DNA of 64,000 nucleotides from Corynebacterium aquatimens (GTDB lineage Bacteria > Actinomycetota > Actinomycetes > Mycobacteriales > Mycobacteriaceae). A model generated the notes under the pieces. That model did not search any database. It saw only the letters and a program-made list of their open reading frames with translations, and was not told the DNA's origin. Below, piece after piece: positions 43,056 to 52,506 of the stretch. The translations under genes were made by a program, and so were the position numbers. The DNA lies in assembly GCF_030408395.1 (NCBI RefSeq), contig NZ_CP046980.1, positions 620,001 through 684,000 of the forward strand, read 5' to 3'. Position 1 is the first letter of the stretch, and each line of letters starts with the position of its first letter.

Positions 43056-44342
43056 ATGAGCGAGATCACTGGCGCACGAGCTGAAGAGCGCGAAGAAGTC
43101 CTCACCAAAGCACGCGCGGCCAAGGCCGTTGCACCGCAACTTGCTGTGTTGCCCACGCCGGCGAAGGATGCGTTGCTGCTCGCCGCGGCTGATGCGCTGA
43201 TCGCGCGTAGCGACGAGATTTTGGCAGCGAATGCCGAAGACATCGCCGCTGGTCGTGCGGCTGGGTTGGATGAGGCGCTGATTGACAGGCTTAGTCTTGA
43301 TACGGCACGCATCGAGGGGATCGCTGCCGGATTGCGCCAGGTTGCTGCGCTGACGGATCCGGTGGGTCAGGTGCTGCGTGGGTCGAACATGCCCAACGGC
43401 ATCAAGATGAAGCAGGTCCGCGTCCCGCTGGGCGTGATGGGCATGGTGTACGAGGCACGTCCGAACGTGACTGTTGATGCTTTCGGTTTAGCGCTGAAGT
43501 CCGGCAATGTCGCGCTGCTGCGCGGCTCGAAGTCGGCGCGCCGCTCCAACGAGGCGCTGGTGAACATCCTGCAAGACGTCGCGCAGAGCCACGGGTTGTC
43601 GCGCGACATCGTGCAGCTTTTGCCCTGTGAGACCCACGATTCGGTGAAGGATCTGATTACCGCGCGCGGTTTGGTAGACGTGGTGATCCCGCGCGGAGGT
43701 GCGCGTTTGATTGAGACGGTGGTGACTAACGCGACCGTGCCTGCGATTGAGACGGGAACGGGCAAGTGCCACTTCTACATCGACAAGGACGCGGATCTTG
43801 ATGAGGCCATCGCGCTGCTGCTCAACGGCAAGACCCGCAGGGTGTCGGTCTGCAACGCGACGGAGACGGCGCTCATTGATGCGTCGCTTAGCGACGAAGC
43901 GAAGCTGCGCATCCTCACCTCTCTTCAGGACGCGGGCGTGACGGTCCACGGGGACGTCGAGGTGCTTGGGGCCTTCGGCGCCGTTGACGTTGTGCCGGCG
44001 ACGGAAGAGGATTGGCGCGATGAGTACCTGTCAATGGACATTGCTGTCGCTGTCGTCGACGGTGTGGACGGTGCCGTCGAACACATTGCGCAGTGGTCGA
44101 CGAAGCACACTGAGGCTATTGCATCGACCAACGCGGCGACGCTGCAGGAGTTCGCGGATCGCGTTGATGCGGCGGCAGTGATGCTCAACGCATCTACGGC
44201 ATTCACCGACGGCGAGCAGTTCGGAATGGGCGCGGAGATCGGGATCTCTACCCAAAAACTCCACGCCCGCGGCCCCATGGCGTTGCCGGAGCTGACCAGC
44301 ACGAAGTGGATTCTGGAAGGCACAGGCCAGACGCGGCCGTAG
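43056..44342 (+). CDS. proA: Gamma-glutamyl phosphate reductase
   Basis: Second step of proline synthesis, NADPH-dependent reduction of glutamyl phosphate. 428 residues. [21 protein letters not shown], the segment [13 protein letters not shown], and the catalytic Cys in [12 protein letters not shown] are in place. It has its own promoter region at the right end of the E2 element. It is separated from proB by the two-component/ABC insert but otherwise keeps the normal order toward nadD. Confidence 0.96.
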   Translation: MSEITGARAEEREEVLTKARAAKAVAPQLAVLPTPAKDALLLAAADALIARSDEILAANAEDIAAGRAAGLDEALIDRLSLDTARIEGIAAGLRQVAALTDPVGQVLRGSNMPNGIKMKQVRVPLGVMGMVYEARPNVTVDAFGLALKSGNVALLRGSKSARRSNEALVNILQDVAQSHGLSRDIVQLLPCETHDSVKDLITARGLVDVVIPRGGARLIETVVTNATVPAIETGTGKCHFYIDKDADLDEAIALLLNGKTRRVSVCNATETALIDASLSDEAKLRILTSLQDAGVTVHGDVEVLGAFGAVDVVPATEEDWRDEYLSMDIAVAVVDGVDGAVEHIAQWSTKHTEAIASTNAATLQEFADRVDAAAVMLNASTAFTDGEQFGMGAEIGISTQKLHARGPMALPELTSTKWILEGTGQTRP

Positions 44343-44452
44343 AGTCCCCATGACCTACGCCCACGCAATGAAGTCGTTGACCACATAATCGCGTCACGGT
44401 AGCCTTAGAAGCGTTTTTGAGTCGCCTGTCGTATAGCTTGGAAGGACTTGTT

Positions 44453-44911
44453 ATGCGCGTCTCCCGCCGTTCCATCGCAGCGGCTTCACTCGCTGCGATG
44501 CTGACTTTGACTTCCGCGACCGCTGTGCACGCGGAAGAAGCACCCGCAGGGGAGCAGAACCCGCCGTCCAGCTTCAAGTTTGAGAAGGGCAATTCCTCGG
44601 AGCAGGTTGGTTCCTCCCGCGTGGAAGAGGAATGCGAGTTAGACGAAAACGGTAACAAGATCGAGCCCTGTAAGGAGACGGTCCGCGAGTTCTACCCGTT
44701 CAAGAACTCCTCCGAGCTTTTCGCGCCATTTGAAGACCCAAGCTCGTTTGCGGATGAAAAATTCAAGCAGTCTTCCAACGGCAAGTACCCAGATGGCGCG
44801 CCGGAATGGTTCTGGCCGCTGGTGATCACCGGTGCTGTGCTGGGCGTGATTGGATCCTTCCTCGCGGCTCTGGTGCCCAGCGGTCTGCTTCGCGTATGGC
44901 TGGTGAAGTGA
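44453..44911 (+). CDS. Secreted or membrane-anchored small protein, function unknown
   Basis: 152 residues from the ATG at 44453 (GGAAGGA upstream). A Sec signal peptide ([17 protein letters not shown]...AVHA) is followed by an acidic region with two Cys close together ([17 protein letters not shown]), then a C-terminal transmembrane helix ([22 protein letters not shown]). It would sit on the outer face of the membrane. Its stop overlaps the nadD start (GTGA), suggesting coupling. I do not recognise a family. Confidence 0.75.
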   Translation: MRVSRRSIAAASLAAMLTLTSATAVHAEEAPAGEQNPPSSFKFEKGNSSEQVGSSRVEEECELDENGNKIEPCKETVREFYPFKNSSELFAPFEDPSSFADEKFKQSSNGKYPDGAPEWFWPLVITGAVLGVIGSFLAALVPSGLLRVWLVK

Positions 44912-45498
44912 GCAAGCGCATAGGCATTATGGGTGGGACGTTCGATCCCATCCACAACGGTCACCTTGTTGCCGCGAGCGAAGTCGCAGACATCTTCGAC
45001 CTGGATGAGGTGATCTTCGTTCCCACGGGGCAGCCGTGGCAGAAGGCTGGGAAGAAGGTCTCCGACGCCGAAGACCGCTATCTGATGACGGTGATTGCCA
45101 CGGCCTCCAACCCGCGGTTTCATGTTTCCCGGGTGGACATTGACCGGGCTGGGCCGACGTACACGGTGGACACGCTTAAAGACCTCTCGGAGAAGTACCC
45201 AAACGATCAGCTCTTCTTCATCACCGGTGCTGACGCGTTGGCGTCGATCATGTCCTGGCACGAGTGGGAGAAGATGTTCGATCTGGCGGAGTTCGTCGGC
45301 GTGACCCGTCCTGGCTATGAACTCAGTGAGGATGGGCTGCCCGCCCAACACCAGGAACGCACGCACTTGATTGAAATCCCGGCGATGGCGATTTCCTCGA
45401 CCGATTGCCGCTCCCGCGCCGCAGCCGGCCGTCCGGTCTGGTACTTAGTGCCGGACGGGGTTGTCCAATACATTTCGAAGAACTCCCTCTACACTTAA
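44908..45498 (+). CDS. nadD: Nicotinate-nucleotide adenylyltransferase
   Basis: Makes deamido-NAD from nicotinate mononucleotide and ATP. 196 residues from GTG at 44908. [20 protein letters not shown] is the nucleotidyltransferase motif and [10 protein letters not shown] the second (ISSTxIR-type) motif. The GTG overlaps the previous stop in a 4-nt GTGA; an ATG at 44896 is an alternative. Confidence 0.95.
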   Translation: MSKRIGIMGGTFDPIHNGHLVAASEVADIFDLDEVIFVPTGQPWQKAGKKVSDAEDRYLMTVIATASNPRFHVSRVDIDRAGPTYTVDTLKDLSEKYPNDQLFFITGADALASIMSWHEWEKMFDLAEFVGVTRPGYELSEDGLPAQHQERTHLIEIPAMAISSTDCRSRAAAGRPVWYLVPDGVVQYISKNSLYT

Positions 45499-45580
45499 GG
45501 GGAGCTTCCGCTTAACCGCGCATGCCCAGTTGACCGCTGGGGGTGAGATGCCACGCTTTTTCCTGAAAGGACCCGCCCGT

Positions 45581-46093
45581 TTGACTGCCTCTGATACCGC
45601 CCGCGACCTTGCCGTAATCGCTGCACGCGCCGCCGATGAAAAAATTGGCCGCCACATTGCCGTGATTGACGTGTCTGATGTCATGGCTATCACCGACATC
45701 TTCGTTGTTGTCTCGGCCGATAATGAGCGCCAAGTCTCCGCGATCGTCGAAGAGATCGAGGACGCGTTGACAAAGCAAGGTGTCGAGCCAAAGCGGCGCG
45801 AGGGCAACCGTGAATACCGGTGGGTGTTGCTGGACTACGGCAGTTTCGTCGTCCACGTTCAGCGGGACGCGGAGCGTGAATTCTACGGTCTCGATCGCCT
45901 CTACGCGGACTGCCCGCGCATTGAGGTCGAGGGCATTGACGCCGCACCTGCGCCGGGCCAGTACAGCGCCGACGTTGATTTCCGTCAGCTTGAGTCCATC
46001 GAGGATCTACCGCTCGCTGGCGAAGGCCCTGCGGACGAAGACGACGAGGGTTACGGTGATTACGGCACCGCGGCGTTCGGCTCGCGGCTGTAA
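45581..46093 (+). CDS. rsfS: Ribosomal silencing factor
   Basis: 170 residues if the TTG at 45581 is used; it has GAAAGGA 8-10 nt upstream and gives the family N terminus TASDTARDLAVIAARAADEK. The ATG at 45548 is a possible alternative. The core DVSDVMAITDIFVVVSADNERQV...WVLLDYGSFVVHVQRDAEREFYGLDRLY is intact. It binds L14 and blocks subunit joining in starvation. The last ~45 residues are an acidic tail beyond the usual fold. Confidence 0.92.
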   Translation: MTASDTARDLAVIAARAADEKIGRHIAVIDVSDVMAITDIFVVVSADNERQVSAIVEEIEDALTKQGVEPKRREGNREYRWVLLDYGSFVVHVQRDAEREFYGLDRLYADCPRIEVEGIDAAPAPGQYSADVDFRQLESIEDLPLAGEGPADEDDEGYGDYGTAAFGSRL

Positions 46094-46107
46094 AGGATCC
46101 GCATCGC

Positions 46108-46782
46108 ATGGCTACTCGACGATTGATCCTTTTGCGCCACGGACAAACTACCTATAACGCCGACAAGCGCATGCAGGGCCAGCTTGATACGGAGCTGTCC
46201 GCTGTGGGCATCGAACAGGCTCACGCGGCGGGGCAGTGGATGAAAAATTTCGACATCGCTAAGATCGTTTCCTCCGATTTATCGCGCGCCTACGATACCG
46301 CGGCGATTATTGGGCAGGCGCTGGGACAACCCGTCGATAAGGATGCTCGTTTGCGCGAAACCCACTTGGGCGCGTGGCAGGGAATGAAACGCGTGGATGT
46401 GGATGCGCAATTCGTTGGCGCGCGCGCAACGTGGCGCCATGACGCGACGTGGACGCCGCCGAAGGGCGAGTCACGGGTACAGGTGGCCGCGCGCGCACGC
46501 AGCGTCGTCGATGAGCTGATGGCGAGCTTTACTGAGTGGGACGGGCGAGCCGTCTTATTTGTCGCCCATGGTGGAACGATTGCCGCGCTGACCTCGAGTC
46601 TGCTGGGCCTAGATGTGACCCAGTACCCGATGTTCAAGGGACTGAACAACACGAATACGTCGCAGCTGGCGGCGCGTCCGCGCTTCGATGGTGCCAACAC
46701 CCCAGATGCCTTCACTCCGGACATGGGGCCGGATGACGTTCAGTGGTATTTGGAGGCATGGAACCAGGGGCTGACCATCTGA
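46108..46782 (+). CDS. gpgP: Histidine phosphatase, probable glucosyl-3-phosphoglycerate phosphatase
   Basis: 224 residues. The catalytic LLRHGQTTYN motif, the central Glu region (LRETHLGAWQGM) and VAHGGTIAAL define the histidine phosphatase superfamily. The position right after nadD-rsfS matches the mycobacterial gene assigned to glucosyl-3-phosphoglycerate dephosphorylation (methylglucose polysaccharide and glucosylglycerate route), so that function is likely by synteny; a general phosphoglycerate-mutase-like phosphatase is the fallback. It ends in TGATG, overlapping the degV start. Confidence 0.8.
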   Translation: MATRRLILLRHGQTTYNADKRMQGQLDTELSAVGIEQAHAAGQWMKNFDIAKIVSSDLSRAYDTAAIIGQALGQPVDKDARLRETHLGAWQGMKRVDVDAQFVGARATWRHDATWTPPKGESRVQVAARARSVVDELMASFTEWDGRAVLFVAHGGTIAALTSSLLGLDVTQYPMFKGLNNTNTSQLAARPRFDGANTPDAFTPDMGPDDVQWYLEAWNQGLTI

Positions 46783-47615
46783 TGGCGGTCCGGGTCGTGG
46801 TGGATAGCTCCGCAGGCATTCCCAAGAAGGTCGCGCGGAAGCTGGGCATTACCGTGCTTGATCTTCACATGACCCACACTGAGCAGTCAGAAGACATCTC
46901 CACCAGCGGCCTCAACTCGCTGGAACTCGCCGCGGCGTACGCGCGTCAGCTTGAGCGCGGCAAGGACAAGGGCCTAGTCGCCCTGCACGTGGGAAAGCGA
47001 TTGTCCTCCACGTGGACCGCGGCGGAGGCGGCCGCGGCGGTTTTCGACGGCAAAGTGCACGTGGTGGATACCAATACCGCCGGCATGGCAGTGGGGGCGG
47101 CCGCGATCGTCGCGGCGTCATTCGCGAAGTCGGGCGCAGACCTGCCCACGTGTGTGCGCGTTGCGGAAAAGACCTTGGCGGCGAGTGAAACGTGGCTGTA
47201 CGTGAACCAGCTTGAGCAGATGCGCAAGTCCGGCCGGTTGTCTAAGGCAGCGTCCGTGATTTCGGCTGCTTTATTGGCCACCAAGCCGATCCTCCACGTC
47301 AAAGAAGGCAAGCTGGAGCTGGCCACCAAAACACGCACCCAGGCCAAGGCGTTTGCGAAGCTGACGGACTTAGTGGCCGAGCGCGCCAGCGGCGACCCGG
47401 CCTTCGTTGTGATCCAGCACTCGGGGGAAGAAAAGGAAGCGTCGAAAGAGCTCAAGGCCATGCTTGTCGACGCCTTGTCGCCCGACTCGCGGGTCATCAT
47501 CCGGAAACTCACCCCAGCGCTCGTGGTGCATACCGGCACGGGCGCCATTGGTGTCTCCGCAGTATTCAACGACGCACTGGAACTACAAGATCCGCCGGCG
47601 GACGCCGAGGATTAA
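46782..47615 (+). CDS. DegV-family fatty-acid-binding protein
   Basis: 277 residues from the ATG at 46782. VVVDSSAGIPKKVARKLGITVLDLHM, LSSTWTAAEAAA and VDTNTAGMAVG belong to the DegV fold. In Firmicutes these proteins (FakB) hand bound fatty acids to a kinase; no FakA gene is present here, so the role in this organism is open. Translation is coupled to the phosphatase gene by the TGATG overlap. Confidence 0.9.
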   Translation: MAVRVVVDSSAGIPKKVARKLGITVLDLHMTHTEQSEDISTSGLNSLELAAAYARQLERGKDKGLVALHVGKRLSSTWTAAEAAAAVFDGKVHVVDTNTAGMAVGAAAIVAASFAKSGADLPTCVRVAEKTLAASETWLYVNQLEQMRKSGRLSKAASVISAALLATKPILHVKEGKLELATKTRTQAKAFAKLTDLVAERASGDPAFVVIQHSGEEKEASKELKAMLVDALSPDSRVIIRKLTPALVVHTGTGAIGVSAVFNDALELQDPPADAED

Positions 47616-47638
47616 CGCTTCCGGCTGCGCACAGCGGG

Positions 47639-47690
47639 CCTGTGGATAACTTTTTGGCCTGTCAGCTGCGGAAATAGGTTTATCCACAGG
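47639..47690. promoter_or_regulatory. Two inverted DnaA-box matches upstream of comEA
   Basis: TGTGGATAA (47641-47649) and TTATCCACA (47680-47688) are exact matches to the strong DnaA-box consensus, in opposite orientations and 30 nt apart within perfect 11-bp inverted arms CCTGTGGATAA/TTATCCACAGG. They lie between the degV stop and the comEA start. Confidence 0.6.
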
Positions 47691-47741
47691 TGGCTTTGGT
47701 CGCGCGCACACGGTGTCGTTTTTAGTTCTAGCGTCACGGGT

Positions 47742-48476
47742 ATGACGAACACAGCACTTTCAGACAGGATCCGTGAACTCACCCGACCAACAGGCGAAGA
47801 AGACATCATGGATGTTGACTACCCACCGCCGCGCGTGGAGGTAAGCCCGAAGCAAGCGATAGCCGCGCTGGCGGTCGTTGTGACCTTATGCGCCGTGTGG
47901 GTGGCTGCCCACACGCGCGGGGAGACGGGTCCCCCGGAGCAGATCGCAGCGGCCACCGAGGACACCTGGCAGACCGGCACCACAGGGACTCCTGGGTCCC
48001 CCGGTGTCACCGGGCAGCCGGGAGCGAACGGGATGATTGTGGTGTCGGTAGTGGGGGCCGTCGATAAGCCTGGGCTCGTGACCTTGAATTCAGGCTCGCG
48101 CGTCGCGGATGCTCTCGCGGTGGCGCACCCTCAGCCAGATGCGGATTTGCTTACGCTCAACCAAGCGCAGGTGCTTATCGACGGCCAGCAGATTCTTGTT
48201 TTGGCTAAAGGCCAGGCGCCACCGGTGGGAGCCGTGGGAGCTTCGGCCGCCGGCGGTGGCGGTTCAGGCGGTGCGGCTGGGGCAGGGACGATCTCCTTGA
48301 ATTCTGCAACGGCAAGTCAGCTGACAGAACTGCCCGGGGTTGGGGATGCCACTGCGGCGGCGATCATTGCGCACCGGGAAGCTAACGGCCCGTTCACGTC
48401 TGTTGAGCAATTGATGGATGTCAAAGGCATTGGTCAGGCGAAGTTTGATGCGGTCAAAGACTTGGTCGTTCTCTAG
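47742..48476 (+). CDS. comEA: ComEA-like DNA-binding protein
   Basis: 244 residues. A short cytoplasmic start, one transmembrane helix (AIAALAVVVTLCAVWVAAH), a Gly/Pro/Thr linker with TGTPGSPGVTGQPG, an SLBB domain (VVSVVGAVDKPGLVTLNSGSRVADAL), and two helix-hairpin-helix units at the C terminus (LTELPGVGDATAAAIIAHR, LMDVKGIGQAKFDAVKDLV). It would bind DNA on the outer face and feed ComEC. Two copies of the recurring 11-mer lie inside the gene (48059 and 48173), the closest pair after that in the thiolase gene. No Shine-Dalgarno is clear. Confidence 0.92.
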   Translation: MTNTALSDRIRELTRPTGEEDIMDVDYPPPRVEVSPKQAIAALAVVVTLCAVWVAAHTRGETGPPEQIAAATEDTWQTGTTGTPGSPGVTGQPGANGMIVVSVVGAVDKPGLVTLNSGSRVADALAVAHPQPDADLLTLNQAQVLIDGQQILVLAKGQAPPVGAVGASAAGGGGSGGAAGAGTISLNSATASQLTELPGVGDATAAAIIAHREANGPFTSVEQLMDVKGIGQAKFDAVKDLVVL

Positions 48477-48512
48477 CGCACTGCAGTTGTAGGGAATTCG
48501 CTGGGGGAGGGC

Positions 48513-49922
48513 ATGAGCGAACTGCGGCTGGTTGCACCGGCGGTGGTCGTGTGGGCGGCCGCTGCGCTGGTGATCGTGCATGGCTGGGGGCTGGCCGCCG
48601 TGTTGTCGTGCGGTGCCGCGGCCTACTTATGCGTGGTGCGGCAGGAGGGGCTGGCGATTCTCACGGCGGGGCTCGGATTGATCTCCGCTGCGGTGGCGAA
48701 GGTGCGTGTTTCTATCGCGCGTTCGTGGGATTTTACTGGTGGCGTGGTGGGCGCCGTGGCTGGTGAACCGAAAGAACTGACGGGCGGGACGTGGCTGGTC
48801 CTCGTGCGCCCCGAAGGCTACCCAGATGCTGTGCCGGTGTTTGCGCGGGATCTTCCGGACGGTGTAGTCACCGGGGCGATAGTGAGTAGCCAGGGGCGGG
48901 TCGGTGAATCAACGATCCCCGGGGTGGGGTCCGCCACGATCAGCGGTGCGGTTGAGGTGCTCCATGGCCCGACGGGGGTAGCGGCGTTGGCCGGGGAGGT
49001 GCGCGCGAACTTCGTCGCCGCTGTTCACGCCTTTGTTGGGAGAGATTCCGTGGGCCTCATCCCCGGCATGGTTTTGGGGGACACCTCAGCGCAGACCGTC
49101 GAGGAGAAACAGGAATACATAGCCACCGGCTTGAGTCACTTGAGCGCGGTGAGCGGGAGTAACTGCATGTACGTCGCTGCGGCGGCACTTTTCGTGGCGC
49201 GGATGGCCCGGCTGGGTCTGCGCGCGCAGCTGGTGTGCGCGGGCGTTGCCTTAATGGTCTACGCGGCGTTGGTGGGCCCGCAGCCTTCCGTGCTGCGGGC
49301 GACGGTGTCTGGGCTGGTGGGACTCGTGGCGATCATCAGTTCCTCGCGCGCGGAGCCAATCCACGCGTTGTGTCTTTCCGTCGTGGGACTGGTTCTGGTG
49401 GATTCTGGCTTAGCGGTTGATTACGCCTTCGCGCTTTCCGTCGCGGCAACGGCGGGGATCATCGCTTTATCGCCTGTGATCTACCGCGCGATCGCCTACG
49501 TGTGCGTTCCCATTCGCGCACCCGACCTGCTGCTGCGCGTGGTTGCCGTCGCGATCGCAGCCGACATGGTGACAGCCCCGATCATTGCCGCGATGGTGGG
49601 CCGCGTATCTCTAGTATCAGTGCTCGCCAACGTTGCTGCAGCGCCCGTGACCGGGCTGATCACGGTTCTCGGTTTTGTCGCTGCTGTCCTCGCACAGATT
49701 CCTGTGCTGGATTTCCTAGCCGCTCCGGTGCTGTGGGTGATTCACCCGCTCACCTGGTGGATTAGAAACGTGGCCCGCGTACTCGCCGGAGTCGGATGGG
49801 CCACCGTGCCAGCCAAACCTACATCGGTGTGCCTGATCTACGGGTGGATTCTTGCCGCGATCCTTGCGCCCCGGCAACTCCGCGGCATGCGACCCAAGCG
49901 GCGGTGTCGCGGGGCCGAGTAA
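48513..49922 (+). CDS. comEC: ComEC/Rec2-type DNA channel protein, no C-terminal nuclease domain
   Basis: 469 residues. Three N-terminal helices and an OB-like outside region are followed by the competence membrane domain with HLSAVSGSNCMYVA and GPQPSVLRATVSGL, then about eight helices to the end. The metallo-beta-lactamase-type domain found at the end of many ComEC proteins is absent. With comEA this suggests at least the inner-membrane part of a DNA-uptake machine. GGGGGAGGGC precedes the ATG. Confidence 0.92.
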   Translation: MSELRLVAPAVVVWAAAALVIVHGWGLAAVLSCGAAAYLCVVRQEGLAILTAGLGLISAAVAKVRVSIARSWDFTGGVVGAVAGEPKELTGGTWLVLVRPEGYPDAVPVFARDLPDGVVTGAIVSSQGRVGESTIPGVGSATISGAVEVLHGPTGVAALAGEVRANFVAAVHAFVGRDSVGLIPGMVLGDTSAQTVEEKQEYIATGLSHLSAVSGSNCMYVAAAALFVARMARLGLRAQLVCAGVALMVYAALVGPQPSVLRATVSGLVGLVAIISSSRAEPIHALCLSVVGLVLVDSGLAVDYAFALSVAATAGIIALSPVIYRAIAYVCVPIRAPDLLLRVVAVAIAADMVTAPIIAAMVGRVSLVSVLANVAAAPVTGLITVLGFVAAVLAQIPVLDFLAAPVLWVIHPLTWWIRNVARVLAGVGWATVPAKPTSVCLIYGWILAAILAPRQLRGMRPKRRCRGAE

Positions 49923-49933
49923 ACTTTCCTTCC

Positions 49934-50860
49934 ATGACAGCACCGGTGCATTTGGTCCTTGGGGAAGAAGAATTCCTCGCGGATAGGGTGACGGAACAAA
50001 TCATTGAAGAATCCGGCCCCCAAGCGGAAGTGACCACCATGCGCGCGGGGGAGGTGTCGGAAGGGGAATTGCTCCAAGCGACCAGCCCGTCGCTGTTTGC
50101 TGAAGAACGGGTTGTGGTGATTACCAACCTGGACCTCGCGGGTAAAGCGATCCAGGAAATCGTCCTTGCTGCTGCGATGGATACGCCGCCGGGAATGACG
50201 CTGGTACTCGTCCATTCCGGCGGCGGGCGGCAAAAGGTCTACGTAAAAAAGTATTCAAAAATTGCCACCGTGCACCAGGTGGATCCAATCAGTCAGTGGG
50301 AGCGGCCACAGTGGGTGACAAGCGAGTTCCGTCGTCACGGCGTACGCCCCACGCCTGACGTGGTGCACGCTGTGCTTGAATCCGTGGGCTCAGATTTGCG
50401 TGAGCTTGCCTCCGCCATTGACCAGCTCGTGTCTGACATCGATGGGGAAATCACGGTTCCTGCAGTGCGCGCCTATTACGTCGGTGTGGCCGAGGTGTCT
50501 GGCTTTGACATTGCGGATCAGGCGATCGCCGGTAACGCGGATAACGCCATTGCTAGCACGCGCCGGGCCCTCCAACTGGGCGTGGCACCGGTAGCCATCG
50601 CGGTGGCACTATCGCGCAAGGTTGGGGAAATAGCCAAGCTGTACCAGACCCGCGGTGACCACAACGCGATCGCGCGCGAAGTAGGGATGCACCCGTATGC
50701 GGCAAAGCTGACCATGCAGGCCGCCCGGCGGTGGTCAGGCGAAGCCGTAAGCCAAGCTGTAGTCATCGTTGCGGACTTGGATTCCGCGCTGAAAGGCCAC
50801 GGTGGAGACGAGCAGTTTGAGATAGAAAACGCAGTGCGCCGCATCGCGTCACTGGTCTAG
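49934..50860 (+). CDS. holA: DNA polymerase III delta subunit
   Basis: 308 residues from ATG at 49934. Clamp-loader subunit that opens the beta clamp. The N-terminal LVLGEEEFLADRVTEQII is typical of HolA, AAA-like lid helices follow, and the C-terminal helical collar includes RKVGEIAKLY and HPYAAKLTMQAARRWS. It follows comEC by 11 nt, the usual order in many bacteria. Confidence 0.92.
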   Translation: MTAPVHLVLGEEEFLADRVTEQIIEESGPQAEVTTMRAGEVSEGELLQATSPSLFAEERVVVITNLDLAGKAIQEIVLAAAMDTPPGMTLVLVHSGGGRQKVYVKKYSKIATVHQVDPISQWERPQWVTSEFRRHGVRPTPDVVHAVLESVGSDLRELASAIDQLVSDIDGEITVPAVRAYYVGVAEVSGFDIADQAIAGNADNAIASTRRALQLGVAPVAIAVALSRKVGEIAKLYQTRGDHNAIAREVGMHPYAAKLTMQAARRWSGEAVSQAVVIVADLDSALKGHGGDEQFEIENAVRRIASLV

Positions 50861-50905
50861 GGTTACCAGCGGCGATGCGGCGCGCGAACTAACTGATCTA
50901 CGGGG

Positions 50906-51907
50906 TTAGTTAAGGAAGAAATTCACAACTTCGTACGTGGCGCTTGGGTTGTTAAACCAGGTGTGCCCGGGATACTCTGCGCCGGTGCTATCGATCTTCA
51001 TCAGCTTGGTCGGTGCCACGCAGCCTGAGTGCTGGAAAATTTCGGTGTTTCCAACGCGCTTCGGGGCAGCGGCGGAAACATTGCATCTGTTGCGCAGACC
51101 GGTCTCGTAATAGACGGCAGGAACGCCCTTGTACGGTGCGCCGTGGCGGGTGCCGCCACCGTACTGGACAACGTCATCTTGCTTCGAGTGCATGATCAGG
51201 GTCTTCACTGATCCGCCAACGCAGTTGGACACTGTTGGGTTGTAGTAAGCACCGGCCACGCCAGCAACGCCCTTGACCAAGTTCGGTGCGTGGCAGCCGA
51301 GAGCCAGAGCCATGCCACCGCCGTTGGACAGGCCCGCAGCGTAGACGCGGAAACGGTCACCGCCGTAGTTGGCTGCGAGGTCGTTGACGATGTTGCGAAT
51401 GAACTGGACGTCCTCACTGATTTGGGTGCCGGAGTACGGTGCGCCGGCCCATGCGGGGGTGCCCTTGGACGCATCGGCCTCTGGGTACACGACGATCGCG
51501 CGGCTGCCTGCTGCGGTTTCAAGCTTCTCGTAAGCACGAGTCCGTGTAGCGTTGTGCTGCCATCCACCGAAACCGAAAATCACCGGGTAGGACACGGACC
51601 TGTCAAAACCGGCCGGCAAAACAATGTGGTAGGTACGATCCTTGCCCCACACGGTCGTAGCCTTGGTCACCGTTTGGCTCGGCACAAACGGGTTGGACGG
51701 CAGGCTGGGGACGCTCGGGGCGCCAGCGCCGCCACCGCCGCCCAGCGCGTCCAAAAGTGCAGACGACATTTCACTGAAGAACTTCAAATCGGCTTCGGAA
51801 GAGCCGGCACCGGACGACAACTGTGCGTGAGCGGGGGAAGCCATGCTGGAAATCCCCAGCAAGGCAGCGGCCATGGCGGCCCAGATGCCGCGGCGTGAAA
51901 TTTTCAT
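50906..51907 (-). CDS. Secreted alpha/beta-hydrolase (PHB-depolymerase/esterase-like)
   Basis: 333 residues. Signal peptide MKISRRGIWAAMAAALLGI...SPAHA, a low-complexity Gly/Pro stretch, then a catalytic domain starting near WGKDRTYHIVLPAGF. The nucleophile Ser is in AAGLSNGGGMAL, the Asp is likely in SKQDDVVQYGGG and the His in YPGHTWF. Four Cys could form two disulfides. It resembles LpqC-type and feruloyl-esterase/depolymerase enzymes; the natural ester is unknown. The ATG at 51907 gives a clean signal peptide but has no ribosome site; TTG at 51943 lies in the rpsT terminator and is less likely. Confidence 0.85.
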   Translation of the reverse strand: MKISRRGIWAAMAAALLGISSMASPAHAQLSSGAGSSEADLKFFSEMSSALLDALGGGGGAGAPSVPSLPSNPFVPSQTVTKATTVWGKDRTYHIVLPAGFDRSVSYPVIFGFGGWQHNATRTRAYEKLETAAGSRAIVVYPEADASKGTPAWAGAPYSGTQISEDVQFIRNIVNDLAANYGGDRFRVYAAGLSNGGGMALALGCHAPNLVKGVAGVAGAYYNPTVSNCVGGSVKTLIMHSKQDDVVQYGGGTRHGAPYKGVPAVYYETGLRNRCNVSAAAPKRVGNTEIFQHSGCVAPTKLMKIDSTGAEYPGHTWFNNPSATYEVVNFFLN

Positions 51908-51930
51908 GAAAAGGAGCGTAAAACATATAC

Positions 51931-51961
51931 AGCCACCCGTCAAGGCGAAAGACGGGTGGCT
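51931..51961 (-). terminator. rpsT terminator, immediately upstream of the esterase gene
   Basis: Perfect 11-bp stem AGCCACCCGTC/GACGGGTGGCT around a 9-nt loop. On the minus strand it follows rpsT by about 54 nt and is followed by GTATATGTTTTACG. Confidence 0.75.
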
Positions 51962-52014
51962 GGTGTGAAAAATGTTAACTTATGAGGTTTTCTTTGAAAA
52001 CCCGAAGAAGAGGC

Positions 52015-52284
52015 TTAATTCTCGCCCATCTTGTTGAATGCGCGGGCCATGTTCGACTTCTTGTTAGCGGCGTTGTTGCGGTGGAACACGCCCTTGGTCA
52101 CAGCCTTGTCCAGTTTGCGGGACGCAACGCGAAGCTGGTCTGAAGCTGCGGCCTGGTCTCCAGACTCAACGGCCTCGTTGAACTTGCGGATCTCCGTGCG
52201 AACTGCGGAGCGAATGGACTTGTTGCGCTGACGACGCTTCTCGTTGGTCAGTACGCGCTTCTTCTGCTGCTTGATGTTTGCCAT
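52015..52284 (-). CDS. rpsT: 30S ribosomal protein S20
   Basis: 89 residues, standard. [23 protein letters not shown] opens the gene and [19 protein letters not shown] ends it. It is near lepA and holA as in other actinobacteria. AAGAGGTG precedes the ATG. Confidence 0.98.
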   Translation of the reverse strand: MANIKQQKKRVLTNEKRRQRNKSIRSAVRTEIRKFNEAVESGDQAAASDQLRVASRKLDKAVTKGVFHRNNAANKKSNMARAFNKMGEN

Positions 52285-52506
52285 AGCTACACCTCTTAGA
52301 TCTGTGTTGAATATGCCTGACTGGACTTTTCCAATCAGGGTGCTAGTGCTACCTAGCGACAGACTTTCACCGACATCTGTTCCGCCATTCAGGTGTGATC
52401 CACTGAGTGAATTACCGTGGCGAATCAGAATCGTGAACCCAAGGTCCTGTCCACGAGCGTGAATGTCCGGCTGCTTAGTGTAACGTGGCCGGGCTGAGGG
52501 CCAAAA

